Origin: Desulfotignum sp.
Lineage (GTDB): Bacteria; Desulfobacterota; Desulfobacteria; Desulfobacterales; Desulfobacteraceae
Length of the DNA stretch: 64,000 bases
Direction of reading: 5' to 3'
Assembly: GCA_011389575.1 (NCBI GenBank)
Contig: JAABUB010000003.1
Location: forward strand, 26,633-90,632
Translations under genes and position numbers: made by a program
Notes under the pieces: generated by a model
Told to the model about the DNA's origin: nothing
The model's database searches: none
What the model saw: the letters and a program-made list of their open reading frames with translations, nothing else
Shown: piece after piece, positions 50,130-59,394 of the stretch
How positions within the stretch are numbered: the first letter of the stretch is position 1
Layout: every line of letters starts with the position of its first letter

Positions 50130-51165
50130 AACCCTTGAAATTGTAGAACAGGAGCCCCTTATTCCGGATATCCCGGACGGCTCTGTCAGGGTGGAGGTGC
50201 TGTGCTGTGCCGTATGCCGGACTGATGCAAAAATGTGGGAACAGGGCCACCGGGACCTGATCCTGCCACGAATTCCGGGACATGAGATGGTGGTCAGGGA
50301 TACGGATGGGAACCGTTTTATGGTGTGGCCGGGAACAAACTGCACCACCTGCAGCTATTGTCGGCAGGGATTGGAAAATCTGTGTGAAAAGATGAAAATC
50401 ATCGGATTTCACCACGACGGCGGGTTTGCTTCACATGTTGTTGTTCCTTCCCGGAACCTGATTCCGCTGTCTGCCGGTCTGGACAATCATACCGCCTGTT
50501 TTGGAGAACCGGTCGGCTGTATTATCAATGCCTTTGAAAAAATCGAATATAAAAAAAAAAGCCGGCTCCTTATTTACGGAGGCGGTACCATGGGGCTTGC
50601 TGCAGCCCTGTATGCCAAAAGCATCGGTCTGCAACCCCTGGTGATCGAAAAAAGGGAATCCAAGATTCATCACGTCAGGGCTTTTCTGGATGCAGCAGGC
50701 ATTTGCTGTGAAAAAGACACCCTTGACAATGAATTTGACCTAATAATCAATGCCTGCCCTGATGTCATCGCTTTCTGCCAGGCTGTATCAAAAGTGGCCA
50801 GGGCCGGCTGGATTTGCTTTTTCAGCGGAATTGCCAAAAACGAAACCATTGACACCAACCTGGTAAATCTTATCCACTACAAGGAAGCAAAACTCGCCGG
50901 TGCCTACGGCATGACCCGGACACATATGGAAAAAGCCATACCGTTCATTACCTCTCACCAGTCATATCTCAAATTACTGATACAGGACATTGTTCCGCCC
51001 CACAGGCTTCCAGCCCTGATGCCAAAGGTCCTGTCCGGCAGCAATCTCAAGTATATCCTGGATTTCACCCTTGCTTTTCGGGACTCCTCAATCGAAATAT
51101 CACATCAGGCCCCTGTTCAGCCCATGGGGATCGATACTGCCGCAGGCTGTTTTACTGTAGATTGA
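50104..51165 (+). CDS. Zinc-dependent medium-chain dehydrogenase (MDR family)
   Basis: EVLCCAVCRTDAKMWEQGHRD, RIPGHEMV, CTTCSYCRQGLENLCEKMKIIGFHHDGGFASHVVVP, LLIYGGGTMGLAAALYAKS; ATG at 50104. Confidence 0.87.
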   Translation: MKIVLNRLKTLEIVEQEPLIPDIPDGSVRVEVLCCAVCRTDAKMWEQGHRDLILPRIPGHEMVVRDTDGNRFMVWPGTNCTTCSYCRQGLENLCEKMKIIGFHHDGGFASHVVVPSRNLIPLSAGLDNHTACFGEPVGCIINAFEKIEYKKKSRLLIYGGGTMGLAAALYAKSIGLQPLVIEKRESKIHHVRAFLDAAGICCEKDTLDNEFDLIINACPDVIAFCQAVSKVARAGWICFFSGIAKNETIDTNLVNLIHYKEAKLAGAYGMTRTHMEKAIPFITSHQSYLKLLIQDIVPPHRLPALMPKVLSGSNLKYILDFTLAFRDSSIEISHQAPVQPMGIDTAAGCFTVD

Positions 51166-51308
51166 TGCGGTCTGATCCCAAGAAAATAGCACGATATTTT
51201 ATCTGAGTAGAATGAATCGGGGCCCGGCGGGAAATCTGTCGGGCTCCCTTTGCAAATGGGAGCAGGGGCCCTGAGTAATCCCCTTTTAGTGTGCTATTTA
51301 ACCTTTGA

Positions 51309-52019
51309 TCACATTTTCCTGCGCTTAAAAAAATCCCGCACAAAGGCAATATGGGTGTTCATGGACGTATAGGCAGTGTCCGGATCACGGGATGTGATGG
51401 CATCCAGGATGGCCCGGTGCTGGGTCAGTATTTTTTGGATATTGTTCGGGTCCTCATACAGACTGGCCAGGTTCTCCCGGATGCCATGGAACAGATAGTC
51501 ATAAAAATTGCGCATGATCAGGATGTGCAGCGGATTTTTGGCTGCATAGGCAATGGCCATGTGAAAGCTGGTGTCCGCTTCGGTGCCCAGGCGCCCGGAT
51601 TTCACCTCATGCTGCATTTCATCTATGCTCTGGGCCATGGCGGTGATATCGGTTTCATCCGCCCGCTGGGCAGCCAGGGAGGCAGCATTGCATTCCAGGC
51701 CCATCCGTACCTCAAGCAGGTCTACAAGAGAGGCGGACTGGGCTTCCATGGCCTTTGCCAAAGGGTTTTCCTGCACCGCTTCCATGGGTTTTACAAAGGT
51801 GCCCTGCCCCTGCTTCTGGGTAATCAGTCCCATGGTGACCAGCCGCTGGATGGCATCCCTGATGGTGGTGCGGGAGACATTCATGGCCTGGGCCAGCTCC
51901 CGCTCGGTCATCAGTTTTTCTCCAGGCTTGAGCTTGCCCCTGTAAATGAGTTCCCGGATCTGATCCAGGACCTGATCTGAGATGCGCTTGGGCTTTATGG
52001 GCTTTATGGGTATGGTCAT
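51309..52019 (-). CDS. GntR-family regulator, FadR subfamily
   Basis: VLDQIRELIYRGKLKPGEKLMTERELAQAMNVSRTTIRDAIQRLVTMGLITQKQGQGTFV; FCD-type C-terminus. Confidence 0.92.
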   Translation of the reverse strand: MTIPIKPIKPKRISDQVLDQIRELIYRGKLKPGEKLMTERELAQAMNVSRTTIRDAIQRLVTMGLITQKQGQGTFVKPMEAVQENPLAKAMEAQSASLVDLLEVRMGLECNAASLAAQRADETDITAMAQSIDEMQHEVKSGRLGTEADTSFHMAIAYAAKNPLHILIMRNFYDYLFHGIRENLASLYEDPNNIQKILTQHRAILDAITSRDPDTAYTSMNTHIAFVRDFFKRRKM

Positions 52020-52112
52020 AATCCTATGTTACATGCCGGTTTTATGGTCAAAATTCAAACCATGGATTATTTATTATTCCAGTTATTTTATCAAGGGTTT
52101 TTTAATCAAATC

Positions 52113-52949
52113 CTAATAGGTCAATACCATTCCGCCGTCAAACAGAAGATCCCCGCCCACCAGGTAATGTGAAAACCGGGAGAATCCAAATATAAACAGA
52201 TTTGCCACCTCCACCGGAGACATCATCTCCTTGACCCGGGAGGTACCCATCATAACATTCGAGACCACCTGTTCGGGTGTGATTCCCCGCTGTTCGGCCT
52301 GGGCCGCCACCTGGTTCAATGCAAGGGGGGTTTTGACAAATCCGGAGCTGATGGTAAAAGAGCGGATCATGCCTTCCCCTTCTGCGGAGATGGACTGGCT
52401 CAGGGCCCGGAGCCCGAATTTGGTGATGTTGTAAACCGGTTTGTTTTTGGTGCAGATGTGGGCATGGACCGATGCCATGTTGGCAACGGCCCCGGCGCCT
52501 GCCTGTTTCATATGGGGTATCACCAGCTGGGACAGAAAAAAAGGGGCCCTGAGCATGATTTTCTGCATCAGGTCATAGGTTTCCATGGGGAAATTTTCCA
52601 CCGCATCGATGTGCTGGATGCCGGCGATGTTGGCCAGGTATCTGATCTGTCCCAGGCCGGCTGCCGTTTCCACGGCAGATCTCACCTGCGCATCATCGGT
52701 CAGGTCGGTTTTGATGAAGGTCATATTTGCCCCGCCCAAAGCCTGTGCCATTTCAACGGTTTTTTCACCTTCTGTCTCATTAATATCCAGGCCTGTCACG
52801 GTTACCCCGTTGACAGCTGCTGCAATGGAAACAGCCCGTCCGATGCCGGTACCGCAGCCGCTCACAACACAGACATTTTGTTTGCAGAAATCATCATCGT
52901 CCAGTATCAGTATATCTTTTTTGGTGATTTCAGGTTCTTTGATTTCCAT
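52113..52949 (-). CDS. Short-chain dehydrogenase/reductase
   Basis: VCVVSGCGTGIGRAVSIAAAVNGVTVTGLDIN; NIAGIQHIDAV; NKPVYNITKFGLRALSQSIS. Confidence 0.88.
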   Translation of the reverse strand: MEIKEPEITKKDILILDDDDFCKQNVCVVSGCGTGIGRAVSIAAAVNGVTVTGLDINETEGEKTVEMAQALGGANMTFIKTDLTDDAQVRSAVETAAGLGQIRYLANIAGIQHIDAVENFPMETYDLMQKIMLRAPFFLSQLVIPHMKQAGAGAVANMASVHAHICTKNKPVYNITKFGLRALSQSISAEGEGMIRSFTISSGFVKTPLALNQVAAQAEQRGITPEQVVSNVMMGTSRVKEMMSPVEVANLFIFGFSRFSHYLVGGDLLFDGGMVLTY

Positions 52950-52977
52950 GGTGTTCTCCTTTCAGGTTGACAAACTT

Positions 52978-54300
52978 TTATGGGGTGTTTTTTTTAAGGC
53001 GAGATGCGTAAATTTCCATGGGATGCCGGACCGTTATGGATGATCCGGCCTTTCCCAGCATATCTGAGATCTGCATCATACAAGCCGGACACCCGGTGGA
53101 TACGGTTGTGCAGCCGGTATTTTCGATATTTTCCTCCTTGATTTTCCCAATGGAGCTGGACAGGTCATAATGGTAGATATTGAAACTGCCGCCCATGCCG
53201 CAGCATTTATCAGAACCGGCCATTTCGTTCAATTGACAGCCGGCCGCGGAGATAACCTGCCGGGGCTGATCTGCCACACCCAAAGACTTTTTCAGATGGC
53301 AGGGATCGTGGTAGGTCACGATGTCTGGTCCCTGATCAGATCCTGCTGGATCTGAAAAATTTTTCAGCGGATCAATTCCCACCCGGTCCACCAGGAACTG
53401 GTTGATGTCCATGGTTTTTTCAGCCAGGGCATTCAGTTTTTGCTGTATATCATCGGACGGGTTTTTGTAGACAGTCGGCCACAGTTTTTTAATGGTGGAG
53501 GTACAGGTGGCACAGGCCGTCACCAGCACATCAAATGGTTCTTTTTCAAACAGGGCCAGGTTATGGTCCACCAGGTGGGTAAAGCTGTCTCTGTCGCCGG
53601 ATGCCAGGGCGGGAATACCGCAGCATCCCTGGCCGGGGGGGATAACCACCCCCACCTGGTGATGGGACAGGACTTTCAGGGATGCTTTGGCCACATTGGG
53701 AAAAATTTTGTCTATCAGGCAACCGGTGAAGAAAGCGGCCCGAAGCCCGGACCCGGTGCTTGTGAAGCCTTTTTTCGGCAGGGTTTTGTGAAACGGGGTG
53801 GTGCTCAGGGGCATGAAATGCCTGTTGGCCAGCAGCGGAGAGATCAGACGGGCACAGGACGTGCCCTGGGCATCGGCAGAAGGTTTTGTGAAAAGGTCCT
53901 GGAAACGGCCGGCCCATTCCACCAGAGCGTCGAACCGGCCGGGATTGGCCAGCAGCTGCCTGAAGATCAGTTTTTTGGCAGGTGACAGGCCTTTGTATTC
54001 CGCCAGGATGGCCCGGGCCTTGATGAATATTTCCACCACATTGACACCGGAAGGGCAGTTGGCGGCACAGGACCCGCAGAGCAGGCAACGGTTCAGCCGT
54101 TCATTCACCCCGTCGGGATCCGTGAAAATATTATCCATCAGCCCGGTGAGCAGGGCCAGTTTGCCCCGTGCCACATCTGCTTCTTTGCGGGTTTGCTCAA
54201 ACAGGGGGCAGACCGACTGGCACATGCCGCAGCGAATGCAGGTCACCAGTTGTTCTTCCAGCTCTTTTACCAGGTTTGCCAGTTCTTTCATGCCTGTCAT
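52978..54300 (-). CDS. (Fe-S)-binding subunit, glycolate/D-lactate oxidase type (GlcF-like)
   Basis: CIRCGMCQSVCPLFEQTRKE, CLLCGSCAANCPSGVN; CCG repeats CCGIPALASGDRD and KCCGMGGSFN. Confidence 0.88.
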   Translation of the reverse strand: MTGMKELANLVKELEEQLVTCIRCGMCQSVCPLFEQTRKEADVARGKLALLTGLMDNIFTDPDGVNERLNRCLLCGSCAANCPSGVNVVEIFIKARAILAEYKGLSPAKKLIFRQLLANPGRFDALVEWAGRFQDLFTKPSADAQGTSCARLISPLLANRHFMPLSTTPFHKTLPKKGFTSTGSGLRAAFFTGCLIDKIFPNVAKASLKVLSHHQVGVVIPPGQGCCGIPALASGDRDSFTHLVDHNLALFEKEPFDVLVTACATCTSTIKKLWPTVYKNPSDDIQQKLNALAEKTMDINQFLVDRVGIDPLKNFSDPAGSDQGPDIVTYHDPCHLKKSLGVADQPRQVISAAGCQLNEMAGSDKCCGMGGSFNIYHYDLSSSIGKIKEENIENTGCTTVSTGCPACMMQISDMLGKAGSSITVRHPMEIYASRLKKNTP

Positions 54301-54307
54301 TACTAGG

Positions 54308-55696
54308 TTATACTCCTGTTATTTTGCCGGGATTCAAGATGTTGCGGGGGTCCAGGGCTGCCCGCAGTTGCCTGGAAAACAAGATGGAGGAATACCCGGC
54401 TTCCTTTTCCAGAAAAGGGGCCTTGGCAATGCCGGTGCCGTGTTCTCCGGAAAGGGTCCCCCCCATGGCCAGGGCCGTGTCAAAGATCTCTTCAATGGCC
54501 TGTTCCACCCGGTGAAATTCTTCCTTGTTTCTGCGGTCTGTGAGAATAGTGGGATGCAGGTTGCCGTCCCCGGCATGGCCGAAGGTGCCGATATCGATTT
54601 TGTATTTTTTCCCGATCTCCTGGAGGGCCTGTACCATGTCCGGAATCCTGCTTCGGGGAACCGTGGCATCCTCCAGCACCAGGGTGGGTTTGAGCTGGGC
54701 CAGGGCAGACAAAGCAGCTCTTCTGGCTGCCCAGATCCTGTCCCGCTGGGCATCATTTTTGGCCTGGTCAATGGTCCGAGCGCCCATTTTGCGGCACAGA
54801 TCCTTGACCTGTTCTGCTTCCTCAGCAACCACAGCCGGGTGTCCGTCCACCTCAATGAGCAGCAGGGCTGCTGCATCTTTGGGAAGTCCGGCCTTTGAAA
54901 AGTCTTCCACCGCCCGGATAGTGAAGTTGTCCAGGATTTCCAGGGTGGCCGGCAGAATGCGTGCGGAAATGATACCGGCCACGGTTTCCGATGCCTGTTC
55001 AATGGTATCATACACCGCCACCATGGCCTGCCTGGCCTTTGGGGCGGGGATGAGTTTGAGAATCACCTGGTCCAGGACCCCAAGGGTGCCTTCAGATCCC
55101 ACCATCAGTCCGGTAATATTATATCCGGTGGCGCACTTCACGGTCCTGGAACCGGTTTTGATATAATTGCCCTGGCAGTCAAAAAACTGCAGCCCCATGA
55201 CATAATCCTTGGTCACCCCGTATTTGAGTCCCCGCAACCCCCCGGCATTTTCCGCCACATTTCCGCCGATGGTGGAAACCGCCATGCTGCCCGGATCCGG
55301 CGGATAGAACAGTCCCAGCTTTTCCACTTCAGCTGCCAGGGTTGCCGTCACAACCCCTGGTTCCACCACAGCATACATGTCAGCCGCATTGATTTCAATG
55401 ATGCGGTTCATCCGGCCGGTGAGCACCACAATGCCGGAGGTCCGGGGAATGGTGCCGCCGGACAGATTGGTGCCTGATCCCCTTACCGTTATGGGGATAT
55501 GGTTTTCATGACACAGGGCGATGATTTCGCCAAGCTGGGTGGTGTTTTCGGGAATAACGGCTGCCCCGGGCATAACCGGGTCCAGCACTGCGGCATCATA
55601 GGAATAGGTGAACATGTCTTCTTTCTGCGTCAGCAGATGTTTGGGCCCCACAATTTTCTGGAGCGCCTCCTGGATGGACCGGGGGATCATAGGCAC
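54308..55696 (-). CDS. FAD-linked oxidase, glycolate/D-lactate dehydrogenase type (GlcD-like)
   Basis: VRGSGTNLSGGTIPRTSGIVVLTGRMNRI, YPPDPGSMAVSTIGGNVAENAGGLRGLKYGVTKDYV, GHAGDGNLHPTI, LSGEHGTG. Confidence 0.92.
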   Translation of the reverse strand: MPMIPRSIQEALQKIVGPKHLLTQKEDMFTYSYDAAVLDPVMPGAAVIPENTTQLGEIIALCHENHIPITVRGSGTNLSGGTIPRTSGIVVLTGRMNRIIEINAADMYAVVEPGVVTATLAAEVEKLGLFYPPDPGSMAVSTIGGNVAENAGGLRGLKYGVTKDYVMGLQFFDCQGNYIKTGSRTVKCATGYNITGLMVGSEGTLGVLDQVILKLIPAPKARQAMVAVYDTIEQASETVAGIISARILPATLEILDNFTIRAVEDFSKAGLPKDAAALLLIEVDGHPAVVAEEAEQVKDLCRKMGARTIDQAKNDAQRDRIWAARRAALSALAQLKPTLVLEDATVPRSRIPDMVQALQEIGKKYKIDIGTFGHAGDGNLHPTILTDRRNKEEFHRVEQAIEEIFDTALAMGGTLSGEHGTGIAKAPFLEKEAGYSSILFSRQLRAALDPRNILNPGKITGV

Positions 55697-55709
55697 CTCT
55701 TTTATTTTA

Positions 55710-55720
55710 TGGTACTACCA
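55710..55720. promoter_or_regulatory. FadR/LldR-type operator-like element TGGTACTACCA (copy 1)
   Basis: Near-palindrome TGGTA-C-TACCA in the divergent glcD/dctP intergenic region. Confidence 0.6.
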
Positions 55721-55879
55721 ATTCACTATCAAATAAATTTTCGGTGTTGTCAAATGGTTATTTCATGGCACCGCCTATGATTATACATCAGGTTTCAAAA
55801 ATATAACCATCTGTTTTTTCAGAATATAATATCGTATACCAAACTTTATGACAAAAAACAAACAAAAATTATTTTTTTC

Positions 55880-55910
55880 TTGACAAAGCAGTCCATATGG
55901 ATTTTAGTAT
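55880..55910 (+). promoter_or_regulatory. Candidate sigma-70 promoter of the TRAP/lut operon
   Basis: TTGACA at 55880-55885 and a TTTAGTAT -10-like block at 55903-55910, immediately followed by operator copy 2. Confidence 0.5.
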
Positions 55911-55921
55911 TGGTACTACCA
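55911..55921. promoter_or_regulatory. FadR/LldR-type operator-like element TGGTACTACCA (copy 2)
   Basis: Identical 11-mer directly downstream of the candidate promoter. Confidence 0.65.
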
Positions 55922-56073
55922 AGGAAGCCAGCAGCATAAAACAATGAAATGACCATTTTGGACTTACCGGAATACCTTTAAGACCGGTCCGGGAAAGGAG
56001 GCAAAAAACCATCTCAGGCAATATCTGGAGACAGGCGTGTGAATAATCAATTTTTTTAAGGATGGAGGAAAGC

Positions 56074-57222
56074 ATGAAAAAAGCATTAAGCATAATGGTA
56101 ACCCTACTGATGGCAGTTGTCTTTATCTGCGGCACTGCCCATGCCAAACGCGAAAAATTCGGGGAAGACCCCCGGGCAAAAGAAGCAAAACGGGTATCAT
56201 TCAAGACATCGGATGAAAAAATCCGGTGGAAAATGGTTATGCCCTGGTCCAAAGGGCTTTTGTTCTATGACATTGCATCCCATTTTGCCGACAGTGTCCG
56301 TCTGGCATCTGCCGGCCGCCTGGATATCAAACCGTTTTCCGCAGGCGAACTGGTACCTGCCATGCAGAGTTTTGATGCAGTAAGCACGGGTGCAGCTGAA
56401 GTGGGTCATGACTGGCCCGGTTACTGGAAAGGCAAAAATGAAGCCTTTGTGGCCCTGGCCTCTGTGCCTTTCGGCCTGGATGCTGAGTTGTACAACATCT
56501 GGCTGTATGAAAGGGGCGGTGTGGAGATGATGCAGGAAATCTATGGCCAGTTCAACCTGTTTGCCCTCCCCGGCGGCCAGTGCGGGCAGGAAATGGGACT
56601 TTCCTCCAATAAACGGGCCACCAGCATGGAAGATTTCAAAGGCATGCGGGTCCGTACCCCGGGCTGGTTCATGGATATTTTGAACAACCTGGGGGCGTCG
56701 GTGTCTCCCCTTCCCGGCGGCGAAGTCTACCTGGCCCTGGAGCGTGGCGTGATTGACGCAGCAGAATTTTCTTCTCCTGCCATCAACTATCCCATGGGAT
56801 TTGATGATATCACCAAATATGCGATTCAGCCCGGTGTTCACCAGCCAGGTATCCAGTGCGCCTTGTTCTTCAACAAGGATGCCTATGAAAAATTGCCCGA
56901 AGATCTCAAATGGATCATTGATATCGCTGCCAAGGAAACCCAGTTGTGGAGCTATAACTGGATCAACAACCTGAATGCTGAGGCCATCAAGCTTTTCCAG
57001 GAAAAAATGGAATTTGTCCACATGGATAAAGAAACCCTTATTGAGTTTCGCAAAACCACCAAAGAGTATATGGACACTGTGAAGGCAAATTTCCCGGATG
57101 CCAAAAAAATCCTGGATTCCCAGGACCAATTGATCGAAGACTATGCGCCATGGCGCAAGGCCCGCGGCGGGGCAACCCCCTGGCCCTATGAGACCTATAT
57201 CAGCGGTCAGATTCATGAATAA
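56074..57222 (+). CDS. TRAP transporter substrate-binding protein (DctP/TakP-like)
   Basis: Signal peptide; KMVMPWSKGLLFYDIASHFADSVRLASAGRLDIKPFSAGELVPAMQSFDAVSTGAAEVGHDW; MRVRTPGWFMDIL. Confidence 0.9.
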   Translation: MKKALSIMVTLLMAVVFICGTAHAKREKFGEDPRAKEAKRVSFKTSDEKIRWKMVMPWSKGLLFYDIASHFADSVRLASAGRLDIKPFSAGELVPAMQSFDAVSTGAAEVGHDWPGYWKGKNEAFVALASVPFGLDAELYNIWLYERGGVEMMQEIYGQFNLFALPGGQCGQEMGLSSNKRATSMEDFKGMRVRTPGWFMDILNNLGASVSPLPGGEVYLALERGVIDAAEFSSPAINYPMGFDDITKYAIQPGVHQPGIQCALFFNKDAYEKLPEDLKWIIDIAAKETQLWSYNWINNLNAEAIKLFQEKMEFVHMDKETLIEFRKTTKEYMDTVKANFPDAKKILDSQDQLIEDYAPWRKARGGATPWPYETYISGQIHE

Positions 57223-57276
57223 ATCCGTTTTTCGGATAAGTATTTTGTACTGATTCTGAAACGATAACCCAAAAAA

Positions 57277-57329
57277 GTCCGGCAGCCCTGTTTTTTAATC
57301 ATCCCAATATAACACACAGGCTGCCGGAC
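57277..57329 (+). promoter_or_regulatory. Long inverted repeat (GTCCGGCAGCC-CTG / CAGGCTGCCGGAC) between dctP and dctQ
   Basis: Arms at 57277-57290 and 57317-57329, 26-nt loop, one bulged base. Confidence 0.6.
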
Positions 57330-57351
57330 CCTGAATTTAAAGGAAATCAAG

Positions 57352-57867
57352 ATGTTGGAATCGTTATCAAAAAATCTGGAAAAGATCATCCGCAAGCAGG
57401 GGGATGTGACCTCTTTTCTTATATACCCGCTGCTGATCATCGTGGTATATGAGGTGTTCATGCGGTATGCATTCAATGCCCCCACCACCTGGGGATTTGA
57501 AGCCTCCACATTTTTGTACGGGCTGCATTACATGTTTGGGCTGTCTTATTCTGATGTCCATGGTGCCCATGTAAAGGTGGATATTTTCAGCTCCCTGGCC
57601 TCGGAAAAAGTCCAGACGGTTCTCAGCATTATCACCAATCTGGTTCTTTTTATGCCCGTTACCATCTGTCTTACCTTATGGGGCATTAAGTATGCGTACA
57701 CATCCACCCTGGGCCTTGAAGTGAATTCCACCTCCTGGGCGCCTCCCATCTGGCCGTTAAAAATATTGATGGCATTGTGTCTGGTGTTTTTACTGCTCCA
57801 GGGCATTGCCAATCTGTTAAAGGATATAAACTCACTCAAACAACAAGGAAGAAAGGTACTCCCATGA
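57352..57867 (+). CDS. TRAP transporter small permease (DctQ)
   Basis: Four TM-like helices; YEVFMRYAFNAPTTWGFEASTFLYGLHYMFGLSY. Confidence 0.88.
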   Translation: MLESLSKNLEKIIRKQGDVTSFLIYPLLIIVVYEVFMRYAFNAPTTWGFEASTFLYGLHYMFGLSYSDVHGAHVKVDIFSSLASEKVQTVLSIITNLVLFMPVTICLTLWGIKYAYTSTLGLEVNSTSWAPPIWPLKILMALCLVFLLLQGIANLLKDINSLKQQGRKVLP

Positions 57868-59204
57868 GTCTTGAATTCTTGACTGTGGCCATGTTTGCTA
57901 CCCTTATTTTTGCCATAATGCTCGGGCATCCCCTGGCCTATACCCTGGCAGCGGTTGCCACCCTGTTCGGCCTGATCGACAACGGATTTTCCATTCCCAT
58001 GCTGTTTGAGATGTTTATCAACAATATCTGGGGTTTGATGGAAAACTACACCCTGGTGGCCATCCCCTTGTTTATTCTCATGGCCCAGCTGCTGGACAGA
58101 TCCAAGGTTTCGGATGCATTGTTTGAATCCATGTATGTGGTGCTGGGCAGTATCAAAGGCGGTCTGGGTCTTGCAGTGGTGCTTGTGTGCACCGTATTTG
58201 CCGCCACCACCGGAATTATCGGGGCATCGGTTGTGGCCATGGGGCTGCTGGCCACCCCGGCCCTCATGAGCAAAGGATACCAAAAGGAACTGACCGCAGG
58301 CATTATCTGTGCCTCAGGTACCCTGGGTATACTGATTCCGCCCTCCATCATGATGGTGGTTTACGGCGGGCTCACCGGCATGAAGGAAACTTCGGTAGGC
58401 AACCTGTTTGCCGGCGCCATTTTTCCGGGCCTTTTACTGGCAGGTCTGTATTTCGCCTATATTTTAATTCGGTGCAATATCAACCCCAAGCTGGGCCCCC
58501 CCATTTCAAAAGGTGAGGCTTCCGGGTATACTGCCGGACAAAAATGGGCCATGACCATGAAATCCCTGCTGCCGCCGCTGGTTCTGATTCTGGCAGTTAT
58601 GGGAACGATTCTGGGCGGACTGGCCACCCCCACGGAAGCCGCCGGCCTTGGGGCATTTGGTGCAGTGCTCCTTGCCTTTTTCAACAGAAAGCTCAACTGG
58701 ACCGTATTGAAGGAAAGCGCCTATGCCACATTGAAAACCACCTCCATGGTCATGATGTTGTTCATCGGCGGAAAATTTTTCTCCGCTGTGTTCTTAAGCA
58801 TGGGCGGCGGAGATGTGGTGGCAGACCTGCTCATCGGTTCGGGCATGAACCAGTGGATCATTTTATTTATCATGATGTTTATCGTGTTTATCATGGGCAT
58901 GTTTATTGACTGGGCCGCTATCCTCCTGGTGACAGTGCCTATTTTTCTGCCCATTGCCATAGAGCTGGGGTTTGATCCATTGTGGTTTTCTCTGCTGTTG
59001 TGTGTGAATCTCCAGACCTCTTTTCTCACCCCGCCCTTTGGCTATGCCCTGTTTTACTTCAAGGGGGTGGCACCACCGGAATACACCATGATGCATATTT
59101 ACAGAGGCATTATCCCCTTTGTGCTGCTGCAGCTGATCAGCATCACCCTGCTGTGCCTGTTTCCGTCCATCGTTACCTGGCTGCCGGGTGTATTTTTCGG
59201 ATAA
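57864..59204 (+). CDS. TRAP transporter large permease (DctM)
   Basis: GHPLAYTLAAVATLFG; GILIPPSIMMVVYGGLT; ATPTEAAGLGAFGAVLLA-type motif; LQTSFLTPPFGYALFYFKG. Confidence 0.93.
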   Translation: MSLEFLTVAMFATLIFAIMLGHPLAYTLAAVATLFGLIDNGFSIPMLFEMFINNIWGLMENYTLVAIPLFILMAQLLDRSKVSDALFESMYVVLGSIKGGLGLAVVLVCTVFAATTGIIGASVVAMGLLATPALMSKGYQKELTAGIICASGTLGILIPPSIMMVVYGGLTGMKETSVGNLFAGAIFPGLLLAGLYFAYILIRCNINPKLGPPISKGEASGYTAGQKWAMTMKSLLPPLVLILAVMGTILGGLATPTEAAGLGAFGAVLLAFFNRKLNWTVLKESAYATLKTTSMVMMLFIGGKFFSAVFLSMGGGDVVADLLIGSGMNQWIILFIMMFIVFIMGMFIDWAAILLVTVPIFLPIAIELGFDPLWFSLLLCVNLQTSFLTPPFGYALFYFKGVAPPEYTMMHIYRGIIPFVLLQLISITLLCLFPSIVTWLPGVFFG

Positions 59205-59394
59205 GGGCGGTTATGTTCCAATAACGGCCATGCCCTGCCGGGCACAACAAATCATGAAAGAATTCATAGTGGTACATAGTTCTTTCATATAAACAATCAT
59301 GGCTGAGAGACCACAACAAATGATGAAAGTATAAGCAGTCAGCCGTCAGGTATTCGCTTAAAACTTTCAGATAAAAACAAAAAGGGAGGCAGAT

